Notes: generated from the letters alone by a model not told the origin. 52,713 nt of DNA from Caulobacteraceae bacterium (GCA_028290905.1 JAQGIW010000049.1:1-52713), one strand, 5' to 3'; counted from the stretch's first letter, positions 26,301 through 33,975 are shown. Numbers and translations are program-made.

Positions 26301-28980
26301 CGGTGGACGAATTGATCTGGAAAAGCCCCCCGTCGGCGGCGCCACCGTTCGCGACCGGCACGATCGAATAGGTCGGGGTCTGGCCGGGCGCGTCGGTCGC
26401 GGCGACCGTCGTGACTGACGTCTGGTCGTCTAAGACGGTGAAATTGGCCGACGAGGTGATCTGCAGGGGCGACGTCGAACTGTTCGACGGCACGAACGTG
26501 ACGTCGACCCAATAGTTGGTGCCCTGGTAAGAGGAGGCGGGGTCCTTCGCGGTCGGACCATAGTCGTAGACGCCGTTGCCGCCCGACGGCGCGATCAGAT
26601 AGCCGCTTGGCGACGTATAGGTGCTGAGGAAATAGCTGTTGCTGGCGATGTAGTCGCCCAGGGTGTGGTACGAGGCCGTGTAGACGGTGTTGGCCTGGAT
26701 GACGATCGGCGCGCTGAGCGTCGCCGTCTGCCAGCCGCTGTCGCCAGGCGACGCGGTGAAGGTCGCCGTGCCCAGCAGGACACCGGTGGGGCTCCACAGG
26801 TGGCCCTGGCGGGTGGTGAAGTCGGTGTCCGCGGCCGAACGATAGTATTTGATCTGGGTGATCGTTCCGGCGACGTCCGACTCGAAACGGACGCCCAGTT
26901 CGTTGCCGCCGTTCCCGTTGTCGTCAAAGACCGTGGCGTTGATGCCGGCGGCGGGACCGTCGGTGGAATTGAACAGCCCGAAGCCGGTCCCGGCCGCCGC
27001 CGCGCTGACGAGCAGCGACGTCGAGGCCAGCTGCGAGACGTCGGTCTGCATGTTCAGGCTGTCGTCGACCGGACGGACCAGGAGCGTGTGGCCGCCGGCG
27101 CCGGTGGCCGTCCAGCTGTAGGTCCAGTTCACCCCCCCGGTGGTCGCGGGTGTCTGGTTGGCAATGTTCCAGGTGACGCCGTCGTCGGTGGAGACCTGCA
27201 CCGCGGCGACCTTGCCGTAGTTGGCCGAGCTGCTGGCGTTGTTGTCGTCCAGCGCCGTGCCGCTGATCGTCACGTTCTGGCCCACGGCCACGCTGGCCGG
27301 GGCGCCGTTCACCATGATCGTCGCGTGCGGGGCGATCACATCGGTCGACGCGGATGCGAGCACGAGGTTGGTCTGCAGCGTCTGCGGCTGCGCGCCCATC
27401 TGGGCGAGCAGATTGACCGTCACCTGCTGGATCGTCGGATTGGCGATGTTGGCGCCGTAGGGCTGCGAGTCATGCTGGTCGCTGAGGCCCCAGGTCCAGA
27501 ACACGGTCCCCGCCCCGAACACCAGCGCGCCGCTGGGCGCCTTATATAGCGACAGCTGATGCCTGACCTGCCCTGGCGATTCGTGGTTGCCCTGATCCGT
27601 CAGCACCGCGCTCCAGGTGACGGTGGTGTCCGACAGGTGGATCAGGTCGGCGGGCGTGGTGGCGTTGTAGGGAGAGGCGTCGAATTCGTAGCCCAGGATC
27701 CCCGGAGCCAGGTTGGTGGCGCCCCCGTTGGTGGCGACAACGGTGTTCTTCCAGAACGCCAGTTGCGATTCAGGCGCCGTCACGGTGATGCCGGCGCCCA
27801 TCGCGCCGGTGCCGTCGGCCGCGAACAGCTGGCCGGTCAGGGAATTGGGCTGATTGCCTCCGCCGATCGCATCCAGCTTGCCGTTGGCGTCCCGCGAGGT
27901 CGCGAAGCGGCCGTCGATCCAGGTACCCGTCCATTGGTCGCTGGGGTCATCGTTCGTATAGGCAGAAGCGGGCGCGGCGGGGTTATTGTAGTCCCAGGTC
28001 TCCTTGTAGCAGACCAGCGTCCGATAGGCGGTCGGCGACCCGTCGGTCGAGGCTGTGCTCGCCGCATAGCGGGTCTTCCAATAGACTTCGTTGCCGCTCA
28101 GGAAGGCGAGGTTGACGCCCGCGTCGCGCGCGGCCGTAACGTTGGCCCGCTGGTTGCCGGACCAGTATTCGTCATGGCCGACAGAAAGAAAGACCTTGTG
28201 ACCGAGCAGGGCGTTGACGCCCAGCCGGTCGGTATCGACGCCGGCGATGTAGGAGACGTTGTAGCCGTTCTGCTCGAGCCAGGAGATCCCGGCGTATTCG
28301 GCCCCCATCAGGGAATCCTGCGCGCCTGCCGCCGGCCCATTGGTGATCAGCGGCCGGTTGTAGCTGACCGCGTAGGTCCGGCTCTGCGAGCCTAGGCCCG
28401 GATCGGCCACCGGCGGGTGCGAGACGTTGCCGCCGTAGAAATTGGCCCCGACCTGGCCATTGTTGCCGCCCCAGGCGTTATAGGCCTGCCAGGTCGGATC
28501 GGAGGTCTGGAAGACCACGTCGCTCTTGCCGCCGTCGTCGCGCACGATGAACGGGATCTGGTTGGAGTCGCCGTTGTCGTCCCGGACGATCCGCGCCATG
28601 TAGACGCCGGAGACCGCCGTGGCCGGCGTCGTCCAGCTGGCGGAGACAGCCCAGTTGCCCGCGTCGACCTCGCCGGTGGTCGGGTCCACTAGCGCATTGG
28701 GTTGGGCGACGCCGGTAAGGCCATTGATCGTCGTCACCAGGGTGGCCCCGTCGCCGCCGTAGTAACCCAGCCGATAGATCTCGATGTGATAGGGAACCTT
28801 GGCCCCGAGAGCCGGATCCGTCGCCGCGTTCATGTTGATCTTGAACGAGACGGTATCGCCGCGATTGATGCTTATGTCGGTCGCGAAACCCTCGATCTCG
28901 CCGGGGCTCGTCGGGGCATTCCAGACAGAGTCTGGGGTACCCCGCTTCTGGTTCTCCAGGACGATAGGATTAACGGACAT
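20335..28980 (-). CDS. Giant multidomain exoprotein: dimethylformamidase-like head, DUF4082, Ig/cadherin modules, type I secretion-like tail
   Basis: 2881 residues from the ATG at 28980 (MSVNPIVLENQKRG). Residues 1-530 resemble the large subunit of N,N-dimethylformamidase (IEIYRLGYYGGDGA, LSVGHDEYWSGNQR, LAFLSGNEVYWKTRY). Residues 548-660 look like an Ig-type module. Residues 665-830 are a DUF4082 domain (FESDVAGTITQIKYYR). Residues 840-940 and 1120-1225 are cadherin-like. Residues 1232-1727 are five Big_1 (invasin/intimin) Ig modules. Residues 1734-2100 are four Ig modules with the core YQWQ. Residues 2240-2800 are beta-roll-like (TDTIHGGFGDDTV, TINLATGTD). The final part, ITDFASISNASTF to the end, resembles type I secretion C-termini. 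There is no Sec signal, in keeping with that route. No ABC/HlyD genes are present here. Confidence 0.82.
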   Translation of the reverse strand: MSVNPIVLENQKRGTPDSVWNAPTSPGEIEGFATDISINRGDTVSFKINMNAATDPALGAKVPYHIEIYRLGYYGGDGATLVTTINGLTGVAQPNALVDPTTGEVDAGNWAVSASWTTPATAVSGVYMARIVRDDNGDSNQIPFIVRDDGGKSDVVFQTSDPTWQAYNAWGGNNGQVGANFYGGNVSHPPVADPGLGSQSRTYAVSYNRPLITNGPAAGAQDSLMGAEYAGISWLEQNGYNVSYIAGVDTDRLGVNALLGHKVFLSVGHDEYWSGNQRANVTAARDAGVNLAFLSGNEVYWKTRYAASTASTDGSPTAYRTLVCYKETWDYNNPAAPASAYTNDDPSDQWTGTWIDGRFATSRDANGKLDAIGGGNQPNSLTGQLFAADGTGAMGAGITVTAPESQLAFWKNTVVATNGGATNLAPGILGYEFDASPYNATTPADLIHLSDTTVTWSAVLTDQGNHESPGQVRHQLSLYKAPSGALVFGAGTVFWTWGLSDQHDSQPYGANIANPTIQQVTVNLLAQMGAQPQTLQTNLVLASASTDVIAPHATIMVNGAPASVAVGQNVTISGTALDDNNASSSANYGKVAAVQVSTDDGVTWNIANQTPATTGGVNWTYSWTATGAGGHTLLVRPVDDSLNMQTDVSQLASTSLLVSAAAAGTGFGLFNSTDGPAAGINATVFDDNGNGGNELGVRFESDVAGTITQIKYYRSAADTDFTTRQGHLWSPTGVLLGTATFTASPGDSGWQTATLSAPIVIQANTVYTASYHTLGDYIASNSYFLSTYTSPSGYLIAPSGGNGVYDYGPTAKDPASSYQGTNYWVDVTFVPSNSSTSPLQITSSANFTVLDDQTSVTTVAATDAPGQTPTYSIVPVANGGAADGGLFQINSSTGVLTFVAAPEFESPADSGHHNLYNVTVAVQDQAGNLQQQNLAVTVTPTAEAPVVAPPPVFDGQPVEAQYINGSTPTTLVGLPGDTQIGTVGAGVEFQNLPNAGIGNGVDGLATVDINSSTIRVAFPLDPSVWGANGVVSFNNQPYNGVLVTFPNGLPANFAGFSIVSQAGFTTPLNASNVIVSGNSVLVNVEGNQRQVDSDPNTAGVQPSYILLQANYTGTAEPVVTSNGGGATGSVTMSDKTSLVTTVQATETAFAGAMTYAIVPASGGGGGDSGLFQINSAGELRFNNEPDANNPPPSASGTPDQYQVTVEASDGQGGFVQQTLSVNLTAAAHHPDSTKSSLNASPTTLTADGVQTTTLTVMLEDAAGNPLTGQEVKLSVNGSNNTFGAIIGVTDTSGTFTTTLASTTAQTETITATENTAQEQIAIVFTAGAPSVNNSTLMASAGPVTADGVSTTTLTVTVRDAHGNPVVGQNVTLTGDGASNIFGANGSAGTTDANGVFQTTLASTLARTETITATEGALQEQTSVTFTGGPPSSSTSTLTTSAGPVTADGVQTFALTVTLKDASGNPASNQSVTLSGDGSNNAFGIDALATITGTTDANGVFTTTLASTLARTETITATEGGTTETTPVTFTPGAPSAVTSSLVAAPGSVSASGQYATTLTVTVRDANDNLVVGQNVTLAGAGATFGNASGVTDSNGLFTTTVSDHLAPTSSITATINGTVQEILSLSSAGVPSATTSTLTESAASAPADGVSTVTLTVTALDAQGDTLAGQAVTLSGDGTGNSFASASGVTNASGVFTTTLASGVVQGETITATIGGTVQETVPVTFTTPSSQPPTVTTPVITGTAQEGQTLTATGAVAGDPADTVSYQWQLNGQAISGQTASTYVVQEGDEAGVITVVATATSPQNLTASATSLATLPVNDAAPTVTTPTIAGTAQEGQVLTATGATAGQADNPVTYQWQSSADGGNTWSNISGATGSTYVVQEPDEGVLIKVVATATNAQNLTAGATSLATLPVSDAAPTVTTPTITGTAQEGQVLTAAGATAGQADNPVTYQWQSSADGGNTWSNISGATGSTYVVQEADEGVLIEVVATAANGNGVKVSTTSGPTSAALDAAPTIGSVSIIGTAQQGLTLSASATGYRPDDTLSFQWQLNGVDINGAVGSTFLVVPADVGGTITVVGKATNDNNVAVSATSAPTAVVLGPAPPALSNPGSAASYLLGGPAVAIAPSMALVDSESTTVNLATISISSGFLAGDLLNFTNTGAITGAYNAATGALTLSGVASVAAYQAALDSITYSSSVKDATGGNTDASRTLAISVNDGQQSSNTLSTSLTLTKPAGQTYTLTTGTDTIHGGFGDDTVKVAVGTLGANDSIDTGGGFDTLAIQGVGLFNLGVPKTLANIDVITVNEAQSTTGAVAATKTQVVLRNGLNATVNVLPLPGSTPSTSGITITGANDSATINLATGTDIVNLGSALETVNGGAGPDTVNATAATAGALIKGGVGGTMTVNLTANATAGGSFALNPGDSGITALNLNLSTTPYSVNVGGLAGLTITDKSTTADTITGVVASDIVNAGSASVLVQATAANAGLKVVGGTGADVLEITDGGTGTVTLNPLTTKVRVKLDAATNLALSAGVTAVTGSAGDDTINATAVNILAATSLDGGGGSNTLVLKGYGTFNLGSAASLANFQTITVFEGQAGTAAVPGTNQTIILRSGQAASVNVTSVARNPANPNPASISITGANDSDVINLGNGSDTVTLGSALETVNGGAGPDTVNATAATAGALITGGVGGTMTVNVTGGGAINLNAADSGIAMLNLKASTAAYNVTANAQAGLVINDQSTTADTITAGGATGAGQTITGGAAGKLTMIASSAGGTTIKNASAILNGDTIKQFATIANSGNAIDITDFASISNASTFTESADGSQGVLTLVSGTHATSIALFGQYMASGASGSAAAAGFSFASDGHGGTKVVHNLAVIGG
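22951..23508 (-). repeat. Two near-identical 288-bp Ig-module repeats inside the giant exoprotein gene
   Basis: The modules encoding residues 1825-1920 and 1921-2010 share long identical DNA stretches (for example around 23055-23215 and 23343-23500), with a 96-codon period. Flanking Ig modules are of the same type but more diverged, so this pair is a recent duplication. Such identity makes the region prone to recombination and to assembly collapse. Confidence 0.8.
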
Positions 28981-29009
28981 ATAGGCCAACCCCAAACAGA
29001 CAATGGAGT

Positions 29010-29055
29010 CAGTATTATACTGAACTTTCCGGCCAAACTGATTGGCTGGAAAGTT
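29010..29055 (-). promoter_or_regulatory. Putative promoter -10 within a palindrome, and terminator-like hairpin, upstream of the giant exoprotein gene
   Basis: CAGTAT-T-ATACTG (29010-29022) is a perfect 13-base palindrome. On the minus strand it contains TATAAT (29019-29014), 34 bases before the ATG. No good -35 is visible, so an activator may be needed. Next to it, AACTTTCCGGCCAA (29023-29036) pairs with TTGGCTGGAAAGTT (29042-29055) with one wobble and a 5-base loop, followed on the plus strand by TTTT. That is the shape of an intrinsic terminator for rightward transcription. The surrounding 28981-29247 is unusually AT-rich for this window. Confidence 0.45.
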
Positions 29056-29208
29056 TTTTACAATTGTCGGTACAGAAACGTACGAAGTACAACTGCTGAT
29101 ACCTCGCCATGACGGGATTTCGCCTCACTCTTGAGCGTAGGCCTGCCAATTCACCTTGTCGATGCAGTTCACAAAGGTTGACATATCGGATGCAACAATT
29201 TCGGGTTC

Positions 29209-29224
29209 TGTGCGATATCGCACA
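29209..29224. promoter_or_regulatory. Perfect 16-bp palindrome TGTGCGATATCGCACA
   Basis: The half-sites TGTGCGAT and ATCGCACA abut with no spacer in the AT-rich divergent gap between the giant exoprotein and acetyltransferase genes. It has the size and symmetry of a dimeric repressor or activator site. It lies about 230 bases from the exoprotein start and about 100 bases from the acetyltransferase start. The bound protein cannot be named. Confidence 0.4.
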
Positions 29225-29310
29225 TTGCCACAATTACACCGCGGAGATTGAGCATCACCCCTGTAGGGTGTTGTTTCCGCCCTGTCAGAGGCGCCGTCGG
29301 CGAAAAGATC

Positions 29311-29781
29311 GTGGGGAAAACCGGAGAAGACGTTCGCGTCCGTGAGGTGAAGGAGGCCGACTGGAAGCGCTGGCTGCCGCTCTGGGATGGGTACAACGCC
29401 TTCTACGAGCGGATCGGGCCCACTGCCCTGCCCGGGGCCGTGACGCGAATGACCTGGAGCCGGTTCTTCGATCCGGCCGAACCGGTTCACGCCCTGGTCG
29501 CGGAGGCGGACGGCGCCCTCCTCGGGCTCGTCCACTACCTGTTTCATCGCAGTACGACGATGATCGCGCCGATCTGTTACTTGCAGGACCTGTTCACCAG
29601 CGCCGAGGCGCGGGGCAAGGGCGTGGGCCGGGCCCTGATCGAGGCGGTCTACGACCGCGCCCGGCAGGCCGGCTCGAGCCGCGTCTACTGGCAGACCCAC
29701 GAAACCAACGCCGTAGCCCGGCGGCTCTATGACAAGGTCAGTGTCAGATCAGGCTTCATCGTCTACCGCACCGAGGTCTGA
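29311..29781 (+). CDS. GNAT-family N-acetyltransferase
   Basis: About 156 residues from a GTG at 29311; the frame is open to a TTG at 29248, but no ribosome site is well placed for either. The domain itself begins at VRVREVKEADWKRWLPLWDGYNAFYE. Motif A for acetyl-CoA binding is QDLFTSAEARGKGVGRALIE (R/Q-x-x-G-x-G/A), followed by WQTHETNAVARRLYDKV, the usual GNAT alpha4 segment. The acceptor substrate is unknown. Upstream is the AT-rich regulatory gap shared with the giant exoprotein gene. Confidence 0.82.
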   Translation: MGKTGEDVRVREVKEADWKRWLPLWDGYNAFYERIGPTALPGAVTRMTWSRFFDPAEPVHALVAEADGALLGLVHYLFHRSTTMIAPICYLQDLFTSAEARGKGVGRALIEAVYDRARQAGSSRVYWQTHETNAVARRLYDKVSVRSGFIVYRTEV

Positions 29782-30128
29782 GCGAGGTTTGTCAGCCCAC
29801 TCCCACGCCCCACGCTTCAGATACTTGTCGAACCCGGCGATCGCCGGTCGGGGCCTACGCCCCGGACGCGGAGACGACGCCGGCCGGCCTCGGTGATCGC
29901 CCACGCGGCGCCTGTCCAGCGGTTCCATTCGGCAGCGAAGGGGCGAGGAACGGGACAACGAACACGAGGCTCGCCGCCGCCGAATGTCGTCTCGTCGCCA
30001 ACCCCATCCCCTATGCCGAACCAGGCGGGGCCCATCTCGATTTGGCAAGCGGGCCCCCCTGGACCGTGGCCAGGATTTCGGGGCCTAATCGGCAACTTTG
30101 CGCGGCGGGCAGGAGGAATTCCAAGGGC
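29782..30128. other. Intergenic stretch with a possible minus-strand gene remnant
   Basis: 347 bases without a complete gene. One minus-strand frame reads FAAEWNRWTGAAWAITEAGRRRL (near 29880-29960), which looks like the end of a winged-helix or similar domain, but nothing upstream in that frame continues it. It may be a decayed gene end. The right end holds the AGGAGG (30111-30116) that serves the MFS gene. Confidence 0.3.
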
Positions 30129-31430
30129 ATGGCGACCATAGCGGAGGCGCCCGCGCGGCCGATCCCGTCCCTGGCGGTGCGCTGGTATGTGCTGATCGTG
30201 ATGTGCGTGGTCTACGCCATCTCCATCGCCGACCGCTACGTCGTCTCCACGGTGCTGGATCCGATCCGCAAGGACCTGCATCTTACCGACAGCGGCGTCG
30301 CCCTGCTGACCGGAGCGCCGCTGGCCCTGTTCTACGTCAGCTTCGGCATCCCGATCTCCTGGCTCGCCGACCGCTCCAACCGCCGCAACATCCTCGCAGC
30401 CTCCCTCGTGGCCTGGTCGGCGATGAGCGCGCTGTGCGGCCTCTCGCGCACCTCCTGGCAGTTCATGCTGGCCCGCATCGGCGTGGGCGTCGGCGAGGCC
30501 GGCGGGACGCCGCCCGCCAATTCGATCATCGGCGACTACTTCCCCGCCGGCCGCCGGCCCATGGCCATGGCTATCTTCGCCCTGGGCGCCCCGATCGGAG
30601 CCTGGATGGGCGCGGACCTGGCCGGTTGGGTCGCCAACCTCTACGGCTGGCGCGCCGCCTTCTTCGTGCTCGGGGTTCCCGGCGTCGCCATCGGCCTCCT
30701 GGTCTGGATCACCATCCGCGAACCGGAGCGCGGGCGGCTGGACGAGAGCGCCGAGACCGCGACCCCCTCGTTCTGGGCGACCGTGAAGTTCATGCTGAGC
30801 CAGAAGGCCAGCTTCCACGTCATGACCGGCGGCGCCCTCTCGGCCTTCTGGGGCTGGGGGCTGATGTACTTCACCCCGACCTTCATCCAGCGCACCTGGT
30901 CGCTCAGCGTGGGCGACGCCGGCGCCGTGGTCGGGCCGATCCACCTGATCGGCGGCTCGCTGGCCAGCCTGATCACGGCCTGGTGCTGCGCCCACCGCGC
31001 CTTCACTGATCCCCGCCGGGTCGTATACTTGCTGGCGGGGGTGACGGCAGTGTGTACCGTCCCCTCGTTCCTCGCCTACTGGACTCACTCCCTGCCGGTC
31101 GCCACCGTGATGTTCTGGCTGTTCATCCCCGCCATCTATTTCTACATCGGCCCGGCCATGGGCTTGGTGCAGAACCTGGCGCCGGCGAAGATGCGGGCGA
31201 TGTTCATCGCCGTCTCCCTGGTCTCGGCCAATGTGCTGAACCTCATCGTCGCGCCCTGGATCGTCGGCTGGCTGAGCGACCGCTTCGGCGGCGCCCACGG
31301 CGGCGACGCCGCCTCCCTGCGCCTGGCCCTCCTCATCCTCGCCCCCACCGGCTTCTGGGCCGCCTTCCACTACTGGCGCGCCGCCAGGACCATCGTCGAA
31401 GACCAGAAACGGGCGATCGGCTACGTGTGA
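30129..31430 (+). CDS. MFS transporter (spinster-like/hexuronate-type)
   Basis: 433 residues with about 12 hydrophobic segments. The start at 30129 (MATIAEAPARP) has AGGAGG 12 bases upstream; the frame is open earlier but shows no coding quality. The family signature between helices 2 and 3 is present as GIPISWLADRSNRRNIL, and RIGVGVGEAGGTPPANSIIGDYFP is a conserved helix 4-5 region of the spinster-like branch. It lies 9 bases before the enolase-superfamily gene, so the two are co-transcribed. It probably imports the sugar acid used by that enzyme. Confidence 0.87.
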   Translation: MATIAEAPARPIPSLAVRWYVLIVMCVVYAISIADRYVVSTVLDPIRKDLHLTDSGVALLTGAPLALFYVSFGIPISWLADRSNRRNILAASLVAWSAMSALCGLSRTSWQFMLARIGVGVGEAGGTPPANSIIGDYFPAGRRPMAMAIFALGAPIGAWMGADLAGWVANLYGWRAAFFVLGVPGVAIGLLVWITIREPERGRLDESAETATPSFWATVKFMLSQKASFHVMTGGALSAFWGWGLMYFTPTFIQRTWSLSVGDAGAVVGPIHLIGGSLASLITAWCCAHRAFTDPRRVVYLLAGVTAVCTVPSFLAYWTHSLPVATVMFWLFIPAIYFYIGPAMGLVQNLAPAKMRAMFIAVSLVSANVLNLIVAPWIVGWLSDRFGGAHGGDAASLRLALLILAPTGFWAAFHYWRAARTIVEDQKRAIGYV

Positions 31431-31439
31431 GGCGAGGCG

Positions 31440-32627
31440 ATGAAGCTCGCCGACATCAGGACCTTCGTCGTCGCCAACCCGCCCCCGGCGTTCGGCGGGC
31501 CCTACTTCGTGTTCGTCAGGCTGACCACCGCCTGCGGGATCAACGGGATCGGCGAGGCTTACGGCGTCCCCTTCGACCCACATCTCGTCGCCCGACTGAT
31601 CGAGGACATCTTCGCGCGTTACGCCGAGGGTCAGGACCCCCACGACATCGAGGCCCTGTGGCGACGCGTCTATTCCAGTGGCTACACCCAGCGCCCGGAC
31701 GTGACGTTGATGGGCGTGCTCAGCGCCCTGGAGATGGCCTGCTGGGACATCGTCGGCAAGGCGGCCGGCCAGCCGGTCCACAAGCTGCTGGGCGGCGCCG
31801 TCCACGAGCGCCTGCGCGCCTACACCTATATCTACCCCCGCCCCGGCGACCGCACCGACGTGTACGCGGACCCGGACCTCGCCGCCGAACGCGCGGCCGA
31901 GTACCTGGCCCAGGGTTTCACCGCCCTGAAGTTCGACCCCGCCGGCCCCTACAGCGCCTTCGACGGCCGCCAACTCTCCCTGGAAGCACTGGACCGCTGC
32001 GAGCGTTTCGCCCGCCAGTTGCGCGAAGCGGTGGGGAGCCGCGCCGATCTCCTGTTCGGAACCCACGGTCAGATGACCGCCGCCGGCGCCATCCGCCTTG
32101 CGCGCCGGCTCGAACCTTTCGATCCCCTATGGTTCGAGGAGCCCGTTCCCCCCGACGCGCCCGAGGAAATGGCCAGGCTCGCCCGCGCCACCACCGTGCC
32201 CATCGCCGCCGGCGAGCGCCTAGCCACGAAGTACGACTTCGCCCGCCTGCTGGACGCCGGCGGGGCGGCGATCCTGCAGCCGAACCTCGGTCGCGTCGGC
32301 GGGCTCCTGGAGGCCAAGAAGATCGCCGCCATGGCCGAGGTCCGCCACGTCCAGATCGCCCCGCACCTCTACTGCGGACCCGTGGTCGGCGCCGCCAACA
32401 TCCAGCTCGCCGCCTGCTCTCCCAACTTCCTGATCCTCGAAGGCATCGAGGACTGGGGCGGCTTCCACGCCAAGATCCTGAAAGCCCCGATCCGGTTCGA
32501 GGACGGCTACGTCATCCCGCCGGACGGGCCTGGACTGGGCGTCGAGTTGGACGAGGCGGTGGCGGAAGCGAACCCGTGGACCGGCGACCGCCTGCACCTG
32601 GAGATGGCGGCAAAGCCAGTGATCTGA
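31440..32627 (+). CDS. Mandelate racemase/muconate lactonizing enzyme family (enolase superfamily) sugar-acid dehydratase-like protein
   Basis: 395 residues. The N-terminal capping domain is at 1-125 (ALEMACWDIVGKAAGQPVHKLLGG) and the barrel follows. TALKFDP (about 161-167) gives the Lys region. Metal ligands E233 (WFEEPVPP) and E259 (IAAGER) are clear, and catalytic H309 lies in QIAPHLYCGP. At the first metal position the sequence reads F-G207-T-H209-G, where galactonate-dehydratase-type enzymes have D-x-H: the histidine stays but the aspartate is glycine. The likely role is dehydration of an aldonic or uronic acid imported by the adjacent MFS protein. The gene ends 34 bases before hairpin element B. 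Confidence 0.82.
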   Translation: MKLADIRTFVVANPPPAFGGPYFVFVRLTTACGINGIGEAYGVPFDPHLVARLIEDIFARYAEGQDPHDIEALWRRVYSSGYTQRPDVTLMGVLSALEMACWDIVGKAAGQPVHKLLGGAVHERLRAYTYIYPRPGDRTDVYADPDLAAERAAEYLAQGFTALKFDPAGPYSAFDGRQLSLEALDRCERFARQLREAVGSRADLLFGTHGQMTAAGAIRLARRLEPFDPLWFEEPVPPDAPEEMARLARATTVPIAAGERLATKYDFARLLDAGGAAILQPNLGRVGGLLEAKKIAAMAEVRHVQIAPHLYCGPVVGAANIQLAACSPNFLILEGIEDWGGFHAKILKAPIRFEDGYVIPPDGPGLGVELDEAVAEANPWTGDRLHLEMAAKPVI

Positions 32628-32661
32628 CTCGCCTCCCCCACTGGGACGCGAGGGCGTGGCA

Positions 32662-32829
32662 TTGAACCGCCAAGGAGCCAGAAGCCAAGGCGCCCACCTG
32701 ACGTCGCTTCTATTTGACAAGCGTCGCGTGGGTGTCGGCGCGCTTCGCGCGCGAGAATTAAGGCCGGACCTGCCAGGTTCCCGAGAGGTAGGCGAGTACT
32801 GTTGGCGTCTTGGCTCCTTGGCGTTTCAA
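32662..32829. repeat. Hairpin element B: inverted arms built from CGCCAAGGA-type units
   Basis: The left arm starts TTGAACCGCCAAGGAGCCA (32662-32680). Its counterpart at 32811-32829 is the reverse complement with one mismatch in 19. Outside the paired core both arms continue with further GCCAAG-type units (left to 32694, right from 32801). The spacer carries the GC palindrome CGCGC-TTC-GCGCG (near 32738-32750). It lies between the convergent enolase-type and Old Yellow Enzyme genes. The rest of 32628-32880 shows nothing else. Confidence 0.85.
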
Positions 32830-32880
32830 GGCCTCATTCCCGGCTCTCGCAATCCCTCGTGGGGAAGAAAGCGCGGAGCC

Positions 32881-33948
32881 CTAGGCCGCGGCCATCTCCA
32901 TAGTGGGGTAGTCGGTGTAGCCTGCGGGACCGGGGGTGTAGAGGTTCGCCGTGTTGAGTTCGTTGAGCGGGGCCCCCGCCTTCAGCCGCGCCGGCAGGTC
33001 TGGGTTGGCGATGAAGGTGCGACCGAAGCCCACGGCGTCGGCCACGCCCCCCTCCAGGTCGGCGATCGACTGCTCCAGGGTATATTGCTCGTTGACGATC
33101 AGCGGGCCGCCGAACGCCGCCCTGATCGCCGGCGCCAGCCGGTCCGGCCCCACGTGCTCGCGCAGGAAGACGTAGGCCACGCCCCGCTTCGCCAGCTCGC
33201 GCGCCAGATAGGTGAACGTGCCCTTGGGGTCGCTGTCGCCCATGTCGTGGGAGTCGCCGCGCGGGGCGAGGTGCATCCCCACCCGCTCCGCCCCCCATAC
33301 AGAGATGCAGGCCTCGGCCACCTCGAGGTGCAGCCGCGCCCGGTTCTCCACTGGGCCGCCATAGGCGTCGACCCGCTTGTTCGAACCATCCTGCAGGAAC
33401 TGGTCGAGGAGGTAACCGTTGGCGCCGTGGATCTCGACGCCGTCGAAGCCGGCTGCCTGGGCGTTCTCCGCGCCCCGCCGGAACGCCTCGATCACCCGCG
33501 CGATCTCTTCCAGTTCCAGCGCCCGGGGAACCGGGAATGCCAGCTTGGGGCGCAGGTGGCTGACGAAACCCTTGGCGGCGATCGCGCTCGCCGACACCGG
33601 CGTCGCCCCGTCCAGTTGCCCCGACTCGGAGATCCGGCCGACGTGCCACAGCTGGAGGGCGATCCGGCCGCCGGCGCGATGCACCGCGGCCGTGACCCGC
33701 TTCCAGCCCTCCGTCTGCTCGGCGGTCCACACGCCCGGCGTGCCGGGATAGCCGACGCCCATCGGCTCGACCGAGGTCGCCTCGGCGAAGATCAGCCCGG
33801 CCGAGGCCCGCTGCGCATACTGCTCGGCCACCAGCTCTGTCGGCGCCCGCGTCACCGGATCGGCCCGCATCCGCGTCAGCGGCGCCATCAGCACCCGGTT
33901 GGGCAGATCCAGGTCGCCGAGGCGGATAGGGTCGAAGAGCGTGGGCAT
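32881..33948 (-). CDS. Alkene reductase, Old Yellow Enzyme family (NemA-like)
   Basis: 355 residues in the FMN TIM-barrel of NADH:flavin oxidoreductases: PIRLGDLDLPNRVLMAPLTR at the start, QLWHVGRIS (about 99-107), GVEIHGANGYLLDQFL (about 170-185, with the H-x-x-N pair that binds the substrate carbonyl), then DGSNKRVDAYGG. AVGFGRTFIANPDLP ends the barrel. These enzymes reduce activated C=C bonds or nitro groups with NAD(P)H. No operon partner is visible; the plus-strand neighbour converges across element B. Confidence 0.9.
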   Translation of the reverse strand: MPTLFDPIRLGDLDLPNRVLMAPLTRMRADPVTRAPTELVAEQYAQRASAGLIFAEATSVEPMGVGYPGTPGVWTAEQTEGWKRVTAAVHRAGGRIALQLWHVGRISESGQLDGATPVSASAIAAKGFVSHLRPKLAFPVPRALELEEIARVIEAFRRGAENAQAAGFDGVEIHGANGYLLDQFLQDGSNKRVDAYGGPVENRARLHLEVAEACISVWGAERVGMHLAPRGDSHDMGDSDPKGTFTYLARELAKRGVAYVFLREHVGPDRLAPAIRAAFGGPLIVNEQYTLEQSIADLEGGVADAVGFGRTFIANPDLPARLKAGAPLNELNTANLYTPGPAGYTDYPTMEMAAA

Positions 33949-33975
33949 GGGGCAGACATTCCTTCAGAGAGTGCG

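Noticed and set aside
29817-32066. 749-codon minus-strand open frame opposite the MFS and enolase-family genes
   Set aside because: Composition (Gly/Ala/Arg/Asp rich, no domains) is that of an antisense shadow of two well-supported plus-strand genes.
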